NCBI GenBank assembly: GCA_016125355.1
Contig: WGLX01000002.1
Span: 62,001 to 126,000 of the forward strand
Direction: 5' to 3'
Length of the DNA: 64,000 nucleotides
DNA from: Actinomycetales bacterium
Lineage (GTDB): Bacteria > Actinomycetota > Actinomycetes > S36-B12
Shown piece by piece: positions 41,407 to 49,945 of this stretch. Position numbers and translations under genes: made by a program. Positions within the stretch are counted from its first letter, which is position 1; every line of letters starts with the position of its first letter. A model generated the notes under the pieces. That model did not search any database. It worked only from the letters and a program-made list of their open reading frames with translations, and was not told the DNA's origin.

Positions 41407-41802
41407 ATGGGTGACTACCGAGTGGTCGCGTCCGCCGGCACACTCCGGCGACGTGTCGAGGACGTCGTGCAGTGGCCGCATCGCTGGACCGACGAGGGGG
41501 TCAGCATCGAAGGGGACTTCACAGGAGCACATCTGCTGCACCTGTCCGTTGCCGGCTGCGTGCTCAACGATCTCTACCGGGAGGCCGCCCGCCTGGGCAT
41601 GGAGCTCTCCGGCGTCCAGGTGACAGCGGAGGGTGACTTCGACCCGGACACCTGGGCCTCGACGGGCATCACGTACGACGTGGTGGTCGATTCCCCGGAG
41701 CCCCCGGCTCGCGTCACTGAACTCGTCGACCTCGTCGATGTGGTGGCTGAGATCCCGAAGGCGGTGCGTGCCGGAATGGGTGTGGAGCGGCGACTCTCCT
41801 GA
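41407..41802 (+). CDS. OsmC/Ohr family protein
   Basis: 131 residues. The OsmC core is visible as GAHLLHLSVAGCVLNDLYREAARLGMELSGVQVTAEGDFD, with the cysteine C53-like position in AGCVLNDL; a second cysteine typical of Ohr peroxidases is not present, so hydroperoxide reduction may not apply. Members with one cysteine remain uncharacterised. It starts at an ATG with no ribosome-binding site and ends before a strong bidirectional hairpin. Confidence 0.8.
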   Translation: MGDYRVVASAGTLRRRVEDVVQWPHRWTDEGVSIEGDFTGAHLLHLSVAGCVLNDLYREAARLGMELSGVQVTAEGDFDPDTWASTGITYDVVVDSPEPPARVTELVDLVDVVAEIPKAVRAGMGVERRLS

Positions 41803-41807
41803 CGCGC

Positions 41808-41845
41808 GAACGAGGGCGGGAGGGGCCAGCCTCCCGCCCTCGTTC
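41808..41845. terminator. Bidirectional hairpin between osmC and fasciclin genes
   Basis: 16-bp perfect arms GAACGAGGGCGGGAGG (41808-41823) and its complement (41830-41845), loop GGCCAG. It separates convergent genes, so it can terminate transcription from both sides. Confidence 0.75.
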
Positions 41846-41862
41846 TACCGGAGTCGGCAGCG

Positions 41863-42483
41863 TCAGGACGCCATCAGGGCGTTGACGTCGACGTCCGGCG
41901 GCAGGAGGACCGCGTCGATGGCGTGGATGACGCCGTTCGAGGCGACGACGTCGGCCTGGATGACGTTGGCGCCATTGACGGTGACCCCGTTCGCGGTGGA
42001 CAGGGTGACGGTCTGCCCCTCGACGGTCGGGACATCACCGTCGGTGACGTCCGCGGCCATGACGTTCCCGGCCACCACGTGGTAGGTCAGGATCTTGGTG
42101 AGGACGTCCTTGTTCTCCGGCAGGAGGAGGGCGTCGAGCACGCCCGGTGGGAGGGCCGCGAAGGCGTCATCCGTGGGCGCGAAGACGGTGAACGGGCCAT
42201 CTCCCTTGAGGGTGTCGACCAGGCCGGCCGCCGTCACGGCAGCGGTGAGGGTGGCGAATCCATCGGTGCTGCTGGCGATGTCGACGATGTCGCCAGCGCC
42301 CTGCTCTGCCATGGCCGTCTCGTCGGGCATCGGGGACTCCTCCGCCATGGCGGTCTCCTGGGCGGCCGGAGCGGATGCCGCTGGCGTGGCCTCCGCCGCG
42401 GACTCCGAGGAATCGGAGGAGCTGCAGGCGGCCAGTGTGAGGGCGGTGGCCACGGCCACCGCGGCGATCGCGAACTTCTTCAT
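41863..42483 (-). CDS. Fasciclin (FAS1) domain lipoprotein
   Basis: 206 residues. Lipoprotein signal [19 protein letters not shown], then a serine/glutamate/methionine-rich linker, then one FAS1 domain with [37 protein letters not shown] and [19 protein letters not shown]1 proteins mediate surface adhesion (compare mycobacterial MPT70/MPT83). It is distinct in sequence from the FAS1 lipoprotein at 47287. Upstream (42484-42665) is an unusually AT-rich segment, including TTGACG, that probably contains the promoter; no SigK-type motif is visible there. Confidence 0.9.
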   Translation of the reverse strand: MKKFAIAAVAVATALTLAACSSSDSSESAAEATPAASAPAAQETAMAEESPMPDETAMAEQGAGDIVDIASSTDGFATLTAAVTAAGLVDTLKGDGPFTVFAPTDDAFAALPPGVLDALLLPENKDVLTKILTYHVVAGNVMAADVTDGDVPTVEGQTVTLSTANGVTVNGANVIQADVVASNGVIHAIDAVLLPPDVDVNALMAS

Positions 42484-42665
42484 CGGTTCTCCTTGAGGTG
42501 GGTGGGAGCGGGTGGTCCTACCCGGTCTTCGCCCCGGGACCCCTTCACGGATGCAATCGCGTCAATATTTCTTCAAATTAACAATGGCGTAACCTGCCCC
42601 GCCTCATGTGGGCGCGCTCGACCCACGGTCGACGGCAACAGCCGCGACCGTGGGGAGGGGTGCGG

Positions 42666-42872
42666 CTACTCGGCCTCGTACTTGAAGGACAGCTGCAGGC
42701 GCGTGCGGTACAGCAGGGCGCCGGCATCGCCGATCACGACATCCTGCTTGGCGACCTCGGCCACGCGGATGTCCCGGAGTGAACCGGCGGCCGTGGCGAT
42801 GGCCTCGGCGGCCGCGTCCTCCCAGGAGGTCTCGCTCGTTCCGATGACGTCGACGACTCGGTAGACGCTCAT
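42666..42872 (-). CDS. Dodecin family flavin-binding protein
   Basis: 68 residues with the dodecin pattern YRVVDVIGTSETSWEDAAAEAIATAAGSLRDIRVAEVAKQDV. Dodecins assemble into 12-mers that bind flavins or flavin degradation products and protect the cell. The tryptophan in SWEDA stacks on flavin in characterised dodecins. GGAAAGGAAC precedes the ATG. It is transcribed independently of its neighbours. Confidence 0.92.
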   Translation of the reverse strand: MSVYRVVDVIGTSETSWEDAAAEAIATAAGSLRDIRVAEVAKQDVVIGDAGALLYRTRLQLSFKYEAE

Positions 42873-42987
42873 GACGGTTCCTTTCCTTGTCCTCGTCCCA
42901 TCTTCGACCCGAGGTCAAGGGGCGGCGGTCGCGTGCCCTGATTCCGGCAGGAGTCCGCGTCGAGCCCTCCCTAGACTGGCCTCGACG

Positions 42988-43968
42988 ATGTTCGCCTCCG
43001 TGCGATCGGTGTGGAGGGCGCTGATGATGCGGCGACTCCGCTCCCTGCCTGGCCCCGTGTGGACCATGCTGCTGTGGGCTGTGGGGAGCGTCGCGAACGC
43101 CATCGTCCTCGCGGTGTGGTTCTCCGATCGGCTGTCCTACGGCGAGGGCTGGATCCATCAGGTCCTGCTCGAGGCCGTCGTCATCGTCGTCCTCCTCGTG
43201 CTCGCCGCCCGGACCCCCGCTTGGCTGCTGCACGTGTTCCTCGTCCTCCAGATGTGGTCCATCGCCATGCTCTGCGTGGCTCTGGGCGACCCCGTCAGTG
43301 TGGCGACCTGGTGGGTCGGCGCCATGGGAGCGGTCCTGTACGCCGGGTACTGGTGGCACGGGATCGCGACGTACGCCTATCTCTCGGCCTTCAGCCTGGG
43401 CTTCCTCGTGGTCATGTGGCTCACGGACACCGCTCAGGACCTGACGATGACGTGGATCCTGTACACGACGATGGCGGCGGCGCTCGCGCTGGGACTCAAC
43501 GCGCTCGTCGGTCGGCTCGAGGACCAGGCGCGCTACGACCCGCTCACCGGGATGCTGAACCGCAACGGCCTGAACACCTACCTCGAGATCCATGCCACCG
43601 CGGGCCGGACCGGGCTTCCCCGATCGCTCGTCGCGATCGACCTGGACGGGTTCAAGGCGGTCAACGACACGCTCGGCCACGTGGCGGGCGATCGCATGCT
43701 GCAGTCGATGACGAGTGCGTGGCGCGGAGAGCTGCGGCCAGATGACCTCGCCGTGCGGATGGGCGGGGACGAGTTTCTGCTGATCCTGCCGCAGACCGAC
43801 ACGGCCGGGGCAGTGACGCTTGTCCACCGATTGCGCGCGGCGGATCCCACGCGCTGGTCCTACGGTGCCGTCGACTGGCCGAGCGCCGAGTCCTTCGACG
43901 CAGCGCTGGCCCGCGCCGACCGGCTGCTCTACGAGGACAAGGCCACCCGGACGGGCGACGGGGTCTGA
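42988..43968 (+). CDS. Membrane-bound diguanylate cyclase (GGDEF)
   Basis: 326 residues. About six hydrophobic segments (residues 20-175) form an unrecognised sensory region, then a GGDEF domain with the family block DPLTGMLNRNGLNTYL, an IDLDGFKAVNDTLGH segment and the active-site loop GGDEF at residues 259-263. It should make cyclic di-GMP in response to an unknown membrane signal. Partner phosphodiesterase genes are not seen nearby. I take the ATG at 42988 as start; TAGACT (42972-42977) lies ten bases upstream and could serve as the -10. Confidence 0.9.
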   Translation: MFASVRSVWRALMMRRLRSLPGPVWTMLLWAVGSVANAIVLAVWFSDRLSYGEGWIHQVLLEAVVIVVLLVLAARTPAWLLHVFLVLQMWSIAMLCVALGDPVSVATWWVGAMGAVLYAGYWWHGIATYAYLSAFSLGFLVVMWLTDTAQDLTMTWILYTTMAAALALGLNALVGRLEDQARYDPLTGMLNRNGLNTYLEIHATAGRTGLPRSLVAIDLDGFKAVNDTLGHVAGDRMLQSMTSAWRGELRPDDLAVRMGGDEFLLILPQTDTAGAVTLVHRLRAADPTRWSYGAVDWPSAESFDAALARADRLLYEDKATRTGDGV

Positions 43969-43986
43969 CGCGGGCGTTCGGTGGGG

Positions 43987-44781
43987 TCAGGAGACGGAGT
44001 CCGCGAAGAGCCGCTCGGCCTCGTCCGGGGTGACCCGCAGCCCGAGGTCGTCGTTCAGGATCGCGTGCAGCTGCTGGGCATTCTCGACTGCTTGCACGGT
44101 GGTGCCCTCGCCGCGGATGACGTGGTACTCGCGATTGCGGAGCGACCGAACCTCGTCGTCCAGGATGCGGGAGGCGACGAGGTTGTTGACGAAGGCCGCC
44201 TCGGGATGGCGGTGCGAGTAGAAGTGGCCGAGTTCCGCGTCGGCCGGGCCGTACGGCACGTCATCGAAGCGGTAGAGCGGAGACCACTCGTCATCGCCGC
44301 GCAGTTCCAAGCGGAAGGTCATGTCGTCGAGGCGCGCCACGCGGTACCGCCCGGCCCCGTCGGCGGGCGTGTGCATCGGCACCGGGTAGGGCGGCCCGGA
44401 GGGGCCGAAGCCGACATCCACGAGGTACTCGGCACCGTCGATGCGCACGCGGGTGACGCGATGGGTCAACGGTGGGTGCGCGGACCCTGAGACCAGCACG
44501 CGCGCCATCTGCAAACGGACCTCGTAGCCGAGTTCGGCCAGGACCGCGAAGAGCAGGCCGTTCTGCTCGAAGCAGTAGCCCCCGCGACGCCGGCGGACGA
44601 TGCGGTCGAGCAGGGCATCGTGGTCAAGGGGGAGTTCGTCCCCGAGGCGCGGCCCGATGCTGGCCAAGGGGTAGCGGGCGACATGCCGGCGCACGATCTC
44701 CGTGAGCGCCCCGAGCCGCGGCGACTCGGCCGGGAGGCCGAGGTCGGCCAAGTAGGCGTTGACGAGCTCGCGGTCGCTCAC
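43987..44781 (-). CDS. Arylamine N-acetyltransferase
   Basis: 264 residues with the NAT catalytic triad C70 (RRRGGYCFEQNGLL), H107 (PPLTHRVTRV) and D122 (LVDVGFGPSG). Enzymes of this class acetylate arylamines and hydrazines using acetyl-CoA; in mycobacteria NAT lies in a lipid/cholesterol catabolic operon, a setting not seen here. Starts at GTG, with TACGTT 6 nt upstream. Confidence 0.93.
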   Translation of the reverse strand: MSDRELVNAYLADLGLPAESPRLGALTEIVRRHVARYPLASIGPRLGDELPLDHDALLDRIVRRRRGGYCFEQNGLLFAVLAELGYEVRLQMARVLVSGSAHPPLTHRVTRVRIDGAEYLVDVGFGPSGPPYPVPMHTPADGAGRYRVARLDDMTFRLELRGDDEWSPLYRFDDVPYGPADAELGHFYSHRHPEAAFVNNLVASRILDDEVRSLRNREYHVIRGEGTTVQAVENAQQLHAILNDDLGLRVTPDEAERLFADSVS

Positions 44782-44787
44782 CGCGCG

Positions 44788-44793
44788 AACGTA
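44788..44793 (-). promoter_or_regulatory. -10 box of leaderless NAT gene
   Basis: TACGTT on the minus strand, exactly 6 nt before the GTG start. Confidence 0.5.
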
Positions 44794-44831
44794 CCGTGTT
44801 GGATGAGATCACCGACCACTGAGGAGCCGCC

Positions 44832-45482
44832 ATGTCCCGAGTGCGAGTCCACAACTTCTCGATCTCCCTCGACGGCTTCGGCACGGGCGAGGGACTGACC
44901 GTCGAGGTGCCGTTCGGCCATGCCGGCCATCGGCTGCACCAGTGGATGTTCGCGACCCGGTTCTGGCATGACCACGGTGTGGTCGACATGGGTGACAGCG
45001 TGGGCAGCGAGGGGGTCGACAACGCCTTCGCCGAGCGCTTCGGCCCGGGGATCGGTGCGGAGATCATGGGCGCTGGCAAGTTCGGCCCGCCCGGATGGCA
45101 GGACGATCCGGACTGGCGCGGATGGTGGGGCGAGAACCCGCCGTTCCACACGCCCACCTACGTGCTGACCCATCGCCCTCGTCCGCCGCTGGAGATGGAG
45201 GGCGGCACCACCTTCCACTTCCTCGATACCTCACCTGCAGAGGCGCTTGCCGTCGCGGTTGAGGGCGCTGCCGGGCAGGACGTGCGCATCGGCGGTGGTC
45301 CGACGGTCGTCCGCGAGTTCCTCGCCGCGGGCCTGATCGACCACCTGCATGTGGTGCAGGTGCCGATCCTGCTCGGCCGCGGGGTGCGGCTGTGGGATGG
45401 GCTCGAAGGCCTGGAGGCGCAGTACGTGGTGGAAACGGCGTCGTCGCCGAGCGGGGTCACGCACATCACCCTCACCCGCTGA
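44832..45482 (+). CDS. Dihydrofolate-reductase-fold (RibD C-terminal-like) protein
   Basis: 216 residues. The opening HNFSISLDGFGTGEG and GGGPTVVREFLAAGLIDHLHVVQVPILLGRGVRLWD match the widespread family of DHFR-fold proteins homologous to the RibD reductase domain, which bind NADPH. Activity of these stand-alone proteins is unknown; true DHFR function is unlikely because the family has different catalytic residues. GAGGAG precedes the ATG. Confidence 0.85.
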   Translation: MSRVRVHNFSISLDGFGTGEGLTVEVPFGHAGHRLHQWMFATRFWHDHGVVDMGDSVGSEGVDNAFAERFGPGIGAEIMGAGKFGPPGWQDDPDWRGWWGENPPFHTPTYVLTHRPRPPLEMEGGTTFHFLDTSPAEALAVAVEGAAGQDVRIGGGPTVVREFLAAGLIDHLHVVQVPILLGRGVRLWDGLEGLEAQYVVETASSPSGVTHITLTR

Positions 45483-45525
45483 CCCGATCGCGCCCGAACC
45501 TCACGGAACGGAGCGGGTGGTCGGG

Positions 45526-45554
45526 CCAATCCGCGGCGCCGGCGGCTCCGAACC
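45526..45554 (+). promoter_or_regulatory. SigK-type promoter of the molybdopterin oxidoreductase gene
   Basis: CCAATCC (45526-45532) and CCGAACC (45548-45554) with a 15-bp spacer. The distance of 6 nt from the -10 to the ATG at 45561 fits leaderless transcription. The same bipartite sequence and spacer occur before the fasciclin gene at 47190-47218. Mycobacterial SigK uses a similar CCATCC/CCGAAT pair. Confidence 0.6.
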
Positions 45555-45560
45555 TCCTCC

Positions 45561-47159
45561 ATGGACGAGACCGCAGGGACCGAGACCGCAGGGACGAGGT
45601 GGCGCCCGCGCGTCATGACGCTGCTGCTCGCCGCGCTGACCGGCGTGGTCGCCATGGCGGCCGGCGTCGCCGTGGCGCACCTCGTGGCGGCCGTCACAAC
45701 ACCAGCGGCGTCACCACTGGTCGCCGTGGGGTCGACGTTCATCGACCTGACGCCCACGTGGCTCAAGGAGTTCGCGGTCGCCCGCTTCGGCACGGCCGAC
45801 AAGCCGATCCTGCTCGGCAGCATCGCCGTGGTGCTGGTCGCCATGTCGGCCCTGTGCGGCCTCCTGGCCAGGCGGCACCGGGCCGCCGCGTGCGCCGCAG
45901 CGGCGGGTGTCGGCCTCGTCGCTGCGGCCGCCGCCGTCTCACGTCCTGACGCATCGATCATCGACGCGCTCCCTGCTCTGCTGGGCGCCGCGGTCGCCGC
46001 CTCCGCCCTGGCGTGGCTTACTCGTCCTTCGCACGCCGACGCGCAGGCGTCGGGTACCGAGGACGACGTCGGGAGCGCGACGAAGACAGGACCGGACCGG
46101 CGCAGCGTCCTCCTGGGCGCCCTCGTCATCGGTGCGGGCGCCGCGGTGACCGGTGCCCTGGGCACGGTGCTCGGTGGGGTCCTCAAGGGCGTGGATGCGG
46201 CCCGGGCAGCCATCCGCCTGCCAGCGCCGGCCGACCCCGCGCCCGTGCTCGCACCCGCCGTCACCGCACCGGTCAGCGGGATCACCCCCTTCCGGGTGCC
46301 GAACGCGGACTTCTACCGCGTGGACACCGCCCTCGTGGTGCCGACCGTCGGCCTGACGGGGTGGCGACTGACCCTGGGCGGCATGGTGTCGAACCCCTAT
46401 TCGCTCACCTACGACGACCTGCTGGCCATGCCACTTGTCGAACGGGATCTCACTCTCACGTGCGTGTCGAACGAGGTGGGCGGACCGTATGCGGGCAACG
46501 CCCGCTGGCTCGGCGTGCGGCTGACGGACCTGCTCGATCGTGCCGGCGTCAGCGATCGGGCAGACCAGCTCCTCTCCCGTTCCGTCGACGGCTTCACCGC
46601 GGGGACGCCGATGGCGATCGCCACGGACGGCCGGGACGCGCTCGTCGCGGTCGGCATGAACGGCGAGCCCCTGCCGGCGGAGCACGGCTTTCCCGCTCGG
46701 CTCGTCGTGCCGGGCCTCTATGGATTCGTCTCCGCGACCAAATGGCTGACCTCCCTCGACGCGACGACGTACGCGGCCGAGCAGGCGTACTGGACGCAGC
46801 GCGGGTGGGCGACCGACGCTCCCGTGCGCACGATGGCCCGCGTCGAGGTGCCCCGCCCGCTGTCGACCGTCTCCGCTGGCGAGGTCGCGATCGGCGGCGT
46901 TGCGTGGGCGCAGCATCGCGCCATCTCGGTCGTGGAAGTTCAGGTCGACGACGGACCCTGGGAGATGGCGCGGCTCGGTGACGTGCCGAGCGATGACACG
47001 TGGCGGCAGTGGTGGAGCCCGTGGCGGGCCACGCCCGGGCGGCACACGCTGCGGGCGCGGGCCACCGACGGCGACGGCGCCCTCCAGCCCGACACCCGGC
47101 TCACGCCGTTCCCGAGCGGCGCCCAGGGCTGGCACGAGGTCGTCGTGCTCGTTGCCTGA
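45561..47159 (+). CDS. Membrane molybdopterin oxidoreductase (sulfite-oxidase family) of the SigK module
   Basis: 532 residues. The N-terminal 165 contain about five membrane helices, followed by DRRSVLLGALVIGAGAAVTG, a Tat-like element with another helix, so the catalytic part is outside the membrane. From about 230 the protein is a sulfite-oxidase-type molybdopterin domain with C301 in LTLTCVSNEVGGPYAGNARWLG as the Mo ligand, then a C-terminal dimerisation domain (GVAWAQHRAISVVEVQVDDGPW). Related exported enzymes include MsrP/YedY and sulfite oxidases; the substrate is unclear. Its first codons contain a short repeat (TAGTETAGT). It has a SigK-type promoter and precedes the fasciclin-sigK operon. 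Confidence 0.88.
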   Translation: MDETAGTETAGTRWRPRVMTLLLAALTGVVAMAAGVAVAHLVAAVTTPAASPLVAVGSTFIDLTPTWLKEFAVARFGTADKPILLGSIAVVLVAMSALCGLLARRHRAAACAAAAGVGLVAAAAAVSRPDASIIDALPALLGAAVAASALAWLTRPSHADAQASGTEDDVGSATKTGPDRRSVLLGALVIGAGAAVTGALGTVLGGVLKGVDAARAAIRLPAPADPAPVLAPAVTAPVSGITPFRVPNADFYRVDTALVVPTVGLTGWRLTLGGMVSNPYSLTYDDLLAMPLVERDLTLTCVSNEVGGPYAGNARWLGVRLTDLLDRAGVSDRADQLLSRSVDGFTAGTPMAIATDGRDALVAVGMNGEPLPAEHGFPARLVVPGLYGFVSATKWLTSLDATTYAAEQAYWTQRGWATDAPVRTMARVEVPRPLSTVSAGEVAIGGVAWAQHRAISVVEVQVDDGPWEMARLGDVPSDDTWRQWWSPWRATPGRHTLRARATDGDGALQPDTRLTPFPSGAQGWHEVVVLVA

Positions 47160-47189
47160 TGGAGTGCCCGAAATCCGTTGGGAATAGGG

Positions 47190-47218
47190 CCAATCCGGAT
47201 GACGCACAGCTCCGAACC
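47190..47218 (+). promoter_or_regulatory. SigK-type promoter of the fasciclin-sigK-rskA operon
   Basis: CCAATCC (47190-47196) and CCGAACC (47212-47218) with the same 15-bp spacer as the promoter at 45526. Initiation near 47225 leaves a leader of about 62 nt before the fasciclin ATG. Because sigK lies downstream in the same operon, this would create positive autoregulation held in check by RskA. Confidence 0.6.
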
Positions 47219-47286
47219 CCCGGTGATCGTCGCGAAAAGCGCGGCGCCGACCGATCGCTCACCAGCGACCTAGCCAAGGAGATCCC

Positions 47287-47997
47287 ATGACACCGTCCAC
47301 GCTCCGCAGCCGTGCCGGCCTCGCCGCCGCCGTCCTCGCTGTCCCGCTCGTGCTCGCGGCGTGCTCCGGCTCCTCGTCGAGCAACACGGACGCCGCTGCT
47401 CCGATGGCCGCCTCCGCCGCGCCGATGACGTCTGCCCCGGCCATGCCGTCGCCGGGGTCCGATATGACCTCGGACATGAGCTCGAGCATGCCGTCCGAGA
47501 GCCCCTCGATGATGAGTGCGGCCGACCAGGTCTTCGGCCCGGGCTGTGCCGCCGTGCCCACCGACGGACCGGGCAGCTTCGACGGGATGGCGCTCGACCC
47601 CGTCGCCACCGCCGCGTCGAACAACCCGGCCCTGAGCACGCTCGTCACGGCCGTCAAGAAGGCCGGTCTGGTGGACTCGCTCAACTCGGCCGATGGCATC
47701 ACCGTGTTCGCCCCCGTCAACGATGCCTTCGCCAAGCTCGACAAGGCCACGCTGGACAAGGCCCTCGGCGATCCGAAGGGCCTGCTCACCACGGTGCTGA
47801 CCTACCACGTCGTGCCGGGCCGCCTGTCGCCTGACGAGCTGGCCGGCAAGCACACCACGCTGCAGGGCGGCTCGCTCACCGTGACCGGCTCGGGCGAGGA
47901 CTTCACCGTCAACGGAACGGCGAAGGTCGTGTGCGGCAACGTGCCCACGGCCAATGCCACCGTGTACCTCATCGACGGCGTTCTCCTCCCGTCCTGA
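47287..47997 (+). CDS. Fasciclin (FAS1) lipoprotein of the SigK operon
   Basis: 236 residues. Lipoprotein signal AGLAAAVLAVPLVLAAC, a Ser/Met/Pro-rich linker, then one FAS1 domain with NPALSTLVTAVKKAGLVDSLNSADGITVFAPVNDAFAKLD and LTYHVVPGRLSPDELAGKH. It is homologous to mycobacterial MPT70/MPT83, which are also SigK targets. The sigma factor gene begins 21 bp after its stop. The product is probably a cell-surface adhesin or cell-envelope stress protein. Confidence 0.9.
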   Translation: MTPSTLRSRAGLAAAVLAVPLVLAACSGSSSSNTDAAAPMAASAAPMTSAPAMPSPGSDMTSDMSSSMPSESPSMMSAADQVFGPGCAAVPTDGPGSFDGMALDPVATAASNNPALSTLVTAVKKAGLVDSLNSADGITVFAPVNDAFAKLDKATLDKALGDPKGLLTTVLTYHVVPGRLSPDELAGKHTTLQGGSLTVTGSGEDFTVNGTAKVVCGNVPTANATVYLIDGVLLPS

Positions 47998-48017
47998 CCC
48001 GTCACCGTGACAGACTC

Positions 48018-48620
48018 ATGACGATGGATCCCTCGGTCGCACCCTCCTCCGGACAGGCTCCGGTCGAGGGTGCGACCGCCCTCCTCACCCACCTGCTGGC
48101 CCGGGCGAGCCGCGGCGACGAGGCCGCCTTCGCCGAGCTCTACGACCAGACCAGCGCCCGCGTCTACGGATTGGTCCGCCGGGTCGTCCGTGATCCGGCG
48201 CAGGCGGAGGAGGTCACGCAGGAGACCTACCTGACCATCTGGCGCGAGTCGGCACGGTACGACGCGTCGCGCGGCAGCGTGATCGGGTGGATCCTCACCA
48301 TCGCCCACCGACGGGCCGTGGACCGGGTACGCGCGGTGGAGAGCGCTCGGGAGCGGGACACCCGGTTCGCCGTCCTGGATGGCGGACCCGCATTCGACGT
48401 CGTCGAGGAGGCGGCCACCGCATCGCTCGACTCGGCACGCGTGCGGCGTGCCCTCTCGACGCTGACCGACCTCCAGCGGGAGGCGGTCACCCTCGCCTAC
48501 TACGGCGGCTACACCTACAAGGAAGTCGCTGAACTGCTCGACGTGCCGCTCGGCACGATCAAGACCCGCATGCGCGATGGGCTCATCCGGCTGCGCGACA
48601 CCCTGGGGGTGGACCAATGA
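48018..48620 (+). CDS. sigK: ECF sigma factor, SigK type
   Basis: 200 residues with sigma region 2 (DEAAFAELYDQTSARVYGLVRRVVRDPAQAEEVTQETYLTIW) and region 4 (LTDLQREAVTLAYYGGYTYKEVAELLDVPLGTIKTRMRDGLIRLRDTL). The neighbouring anti-sigma factor, fasciclin protein and promoter motifs identify it as the SigK (ECF19) type. It overlaps rskA by four bases (ATGA), so stoichiometry is coupled. The ATG at 48018 is used; 48024 is an alternative. Predicted targets in the window are 45526 and 47190. Confidence 0.88.
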   Translation: MTMDPSVAPSSGQAPVEGATALLTHLLARASRGDEAAFAELYDQTSARVYGLVRRVVRDPAQAEEVTQETYLTIWRESARYDASRGSVIGWILTIAHRRAVDRVRAVESARERDTRFAVLDGGPAFDVVEEAATASLDSARVRRALSTLTDLQREAVTLAYYGGYTYKEVAELLDVPLGTIKTRMRDGLIRLRDTLGVDQ

Positions 48621-49369
48621 CTGACGAAGCCCCGGACATCCACGCGCTGTGCGGCCCGTACGCACTGGACGCACTCGAGCCGCAGGAGCGTGCTGACTTC
48701 GAGCGGCACCTCCAGTCGTGCTCCGCATGCCAGGAGGAGCTGCAGTCGTACCGCGAGGCCATCGTCGCTATGGCCGACGGGGCCGCGGAGGCACCGCCCG
48801 AGCGCCTGCGCGCGTCAGTGCTTGCCGGCATCTCCGACGTGCGCCCGCTGCCCCCGGTCGTCGAGGAGGCGACGGTGCACGACCTGGCCGCTCACCGCGC
48901 CAGCCGGCTGTCGACGTGGCTGATGGTCGCGGCGGTGCTGCTCGGCGTGGTCGCCGTCGGCGGCATCTGGCGCGCGGTCGCCCTCCAGCAGCAGGTCGCG
49001 CAGCTGTCCGCCGCGGCCTCCGACATCAGCAGCCTGCTCGCTGCCTCCGACGCCACGACCGTCTCGGGTCCCGCCACGACGGGCGGCCAGGCGACCGTGG
49101 TGCTCTCCCGCGAACGCGGCCAGGCAGCGCTGGTGACCGAGGGCCTGGCGCCGGTGCCGGCGGGCCACGTCTACCAGGTGTGGTTCATCCCGAGTGAGGG
49201 CTCGCCTGCCTCGGCGGGCTTCGTCGGCGATGCCTCATCGTCCGCGACGATGCTGTCCGGAGACCTCACCGGGGCGGCTGCCGTGGGCGTCACGGTGGAG
49301 CCGTCCGGTGGATCGTCCGCCCCGACGACGCCGCCGATCATCGCGATCCCGATCCCGGAGAGTGCCTGA
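48617..49369 (+). CDS. rskA: Anti-sigma-K factor RskA
   Basis: 250 residues. An N-terminal anti-sigma domain carries the zinc motif H31-x3-C35-x2-C38 in ERHLQSCSACQEEL; one membrane helix follows (about 97-118), then an extracellular RskA domain with PAGHVYQVWFIPSEG. In mycobacteria RskA sequesters SigK until regulated proteolysis; extracytoplasmic redox or cell-surface signals are proposed. The overlap with sigK and shared transcript support this pairing. Confidence 0.9.
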   Translation: MTDEAPDIHALCGPYALDALEPQERADFERHLQSCSACQEELQSYREAIVAMADGAAEAPPERLRASVLAGISDVRPLPPVVEEATVHDLAAHRASRLSTWLMVAAVLLGVVAVGGIWRAVALQQQVAQLSAAASDISSLLAASDATTVSGPATTGGQATVVLSRERGQAALVTEGLAPVPAGHVYQVWFIPSEGSPASAGFVGDASSSATMLSGDLTGAAAVGVTVEPSGGSSAPTTPPIIAIPIPESA

Positions 49370-49411
49370 GGTGTCGTCAGGGTCCGCCGGCAACGGCCGC
49401 GAGGAGGAGTC

Positions 49412-49723
49412 GTGTACGGACTGATCGTCCGGTTCGAGGTGAAGCCGGATCGGCTGGTGGAGTTCGACGACCTCGTGGCCGAGACCCTTGTGGCGATCCG
49501 AGAGGAGGAAGCCGGCACGCTGCTGTACGTGAACGCCACGGTCGACGAGTGCCCCACGTCGAGGATCTTCGTCGAGCTCTACGCAGACGAGAGCGCCTTC
49601 CAGGCGCATGAGGAGGCGGACCACACGCGGAGGTTCCTGCGTGATCGCGAGGGCCTGATCGACTCGTACCGTGTCGAGTCGATCCGGCCCACAGACGGGA
49701 AGGTCCCGCCCGGCTTCTCCTAG
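49412..49723 (+). CDS. Antibiotic biosynthesis monooxygenase (ABM) family protein
   Basis: 103 residues, a dimeric ferredoxin-like fold. VYGLIVRFEVKPDRLVEFDDLVAETLVAIREEEAGTLLYVNAT and FVELYADESAFQAHEEADHTRRF are typical ABM blocks. The family includes quinol monooxygenases such as YgiN as well as proteins with no enzymatic role. Starts at GTG after GAGGAGG. The TAG stop is shared (CTAG) with the convergent DUF5302 gene. Confidence 0.87.
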   Translation: MYGLIVRFEVKPDRLVEFDDLVAETLVAIREEEAGTLLYVNATVDECPTSRIFVELYADESAFQAHEEADHTRRFLRDREGLIDSYRVESIRPTDGKVPPGFS

Positions 49724-49890
49724 CCGCCCGCCTTGCGACGGAACTCGCGCTTGCCGCCCTCCCGGTCGGAGTGCTCGTGCACCTTCTCCTCGGCCGGGGC
49801 GGTGCCGTGCGGCGTCGACTTGGATGACCGCGCGTTCTTGGCGTCGAGGGCAGCCTTGAACTGCTCCTTGACGGGATCGTTGGCTCCCAT
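49720..49890 (-). CDS. DUF5302 small protein
   Basis: 56 residues, MGANDPVKEQFKAALDAKNA then a charged, disordered tail ending FRRKAGG. Matches the actinobacterial DUF5302 family of short basic proteins of unknown function. Divergent from the TetR gene; the 55-bp gap holds both promoters. Stop overlaps that of the ABM gene. Confidence 0.8.
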   Translation of the reverse strand: MGANDPVKEQFKAALDAKNARSSKSTPHGTAPAEEKVHEHSDREGGKREFRRKAGG

Positions 49891-49933
49891 GGGGGAAGTC
49901 TCGCACGCCGTCCCCGCTGTGTCGTCGGTGCGG

Positions 49934-49939
49934 AAGAAT
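49934..49939 (+). promoter_or_regulatory. -10 box of leaderless tetR gene
   Basis: AAGAAT, 6 nt before the GTG at 49946. The spacing supports this start over the GTG at 49928. Confidence 0.35.
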
Positions 49940-49945
49940 GCCGCC

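Noticed and set aside
42484-42665. SigK-type promoter before the fasciclin gene at 41863
   Set aside because: The AT-rich upstream region has no CCAATCC or CCGAAC on the minus strand at proper spacing, so this fasciclin gene is not assigned to the SigK regulon.
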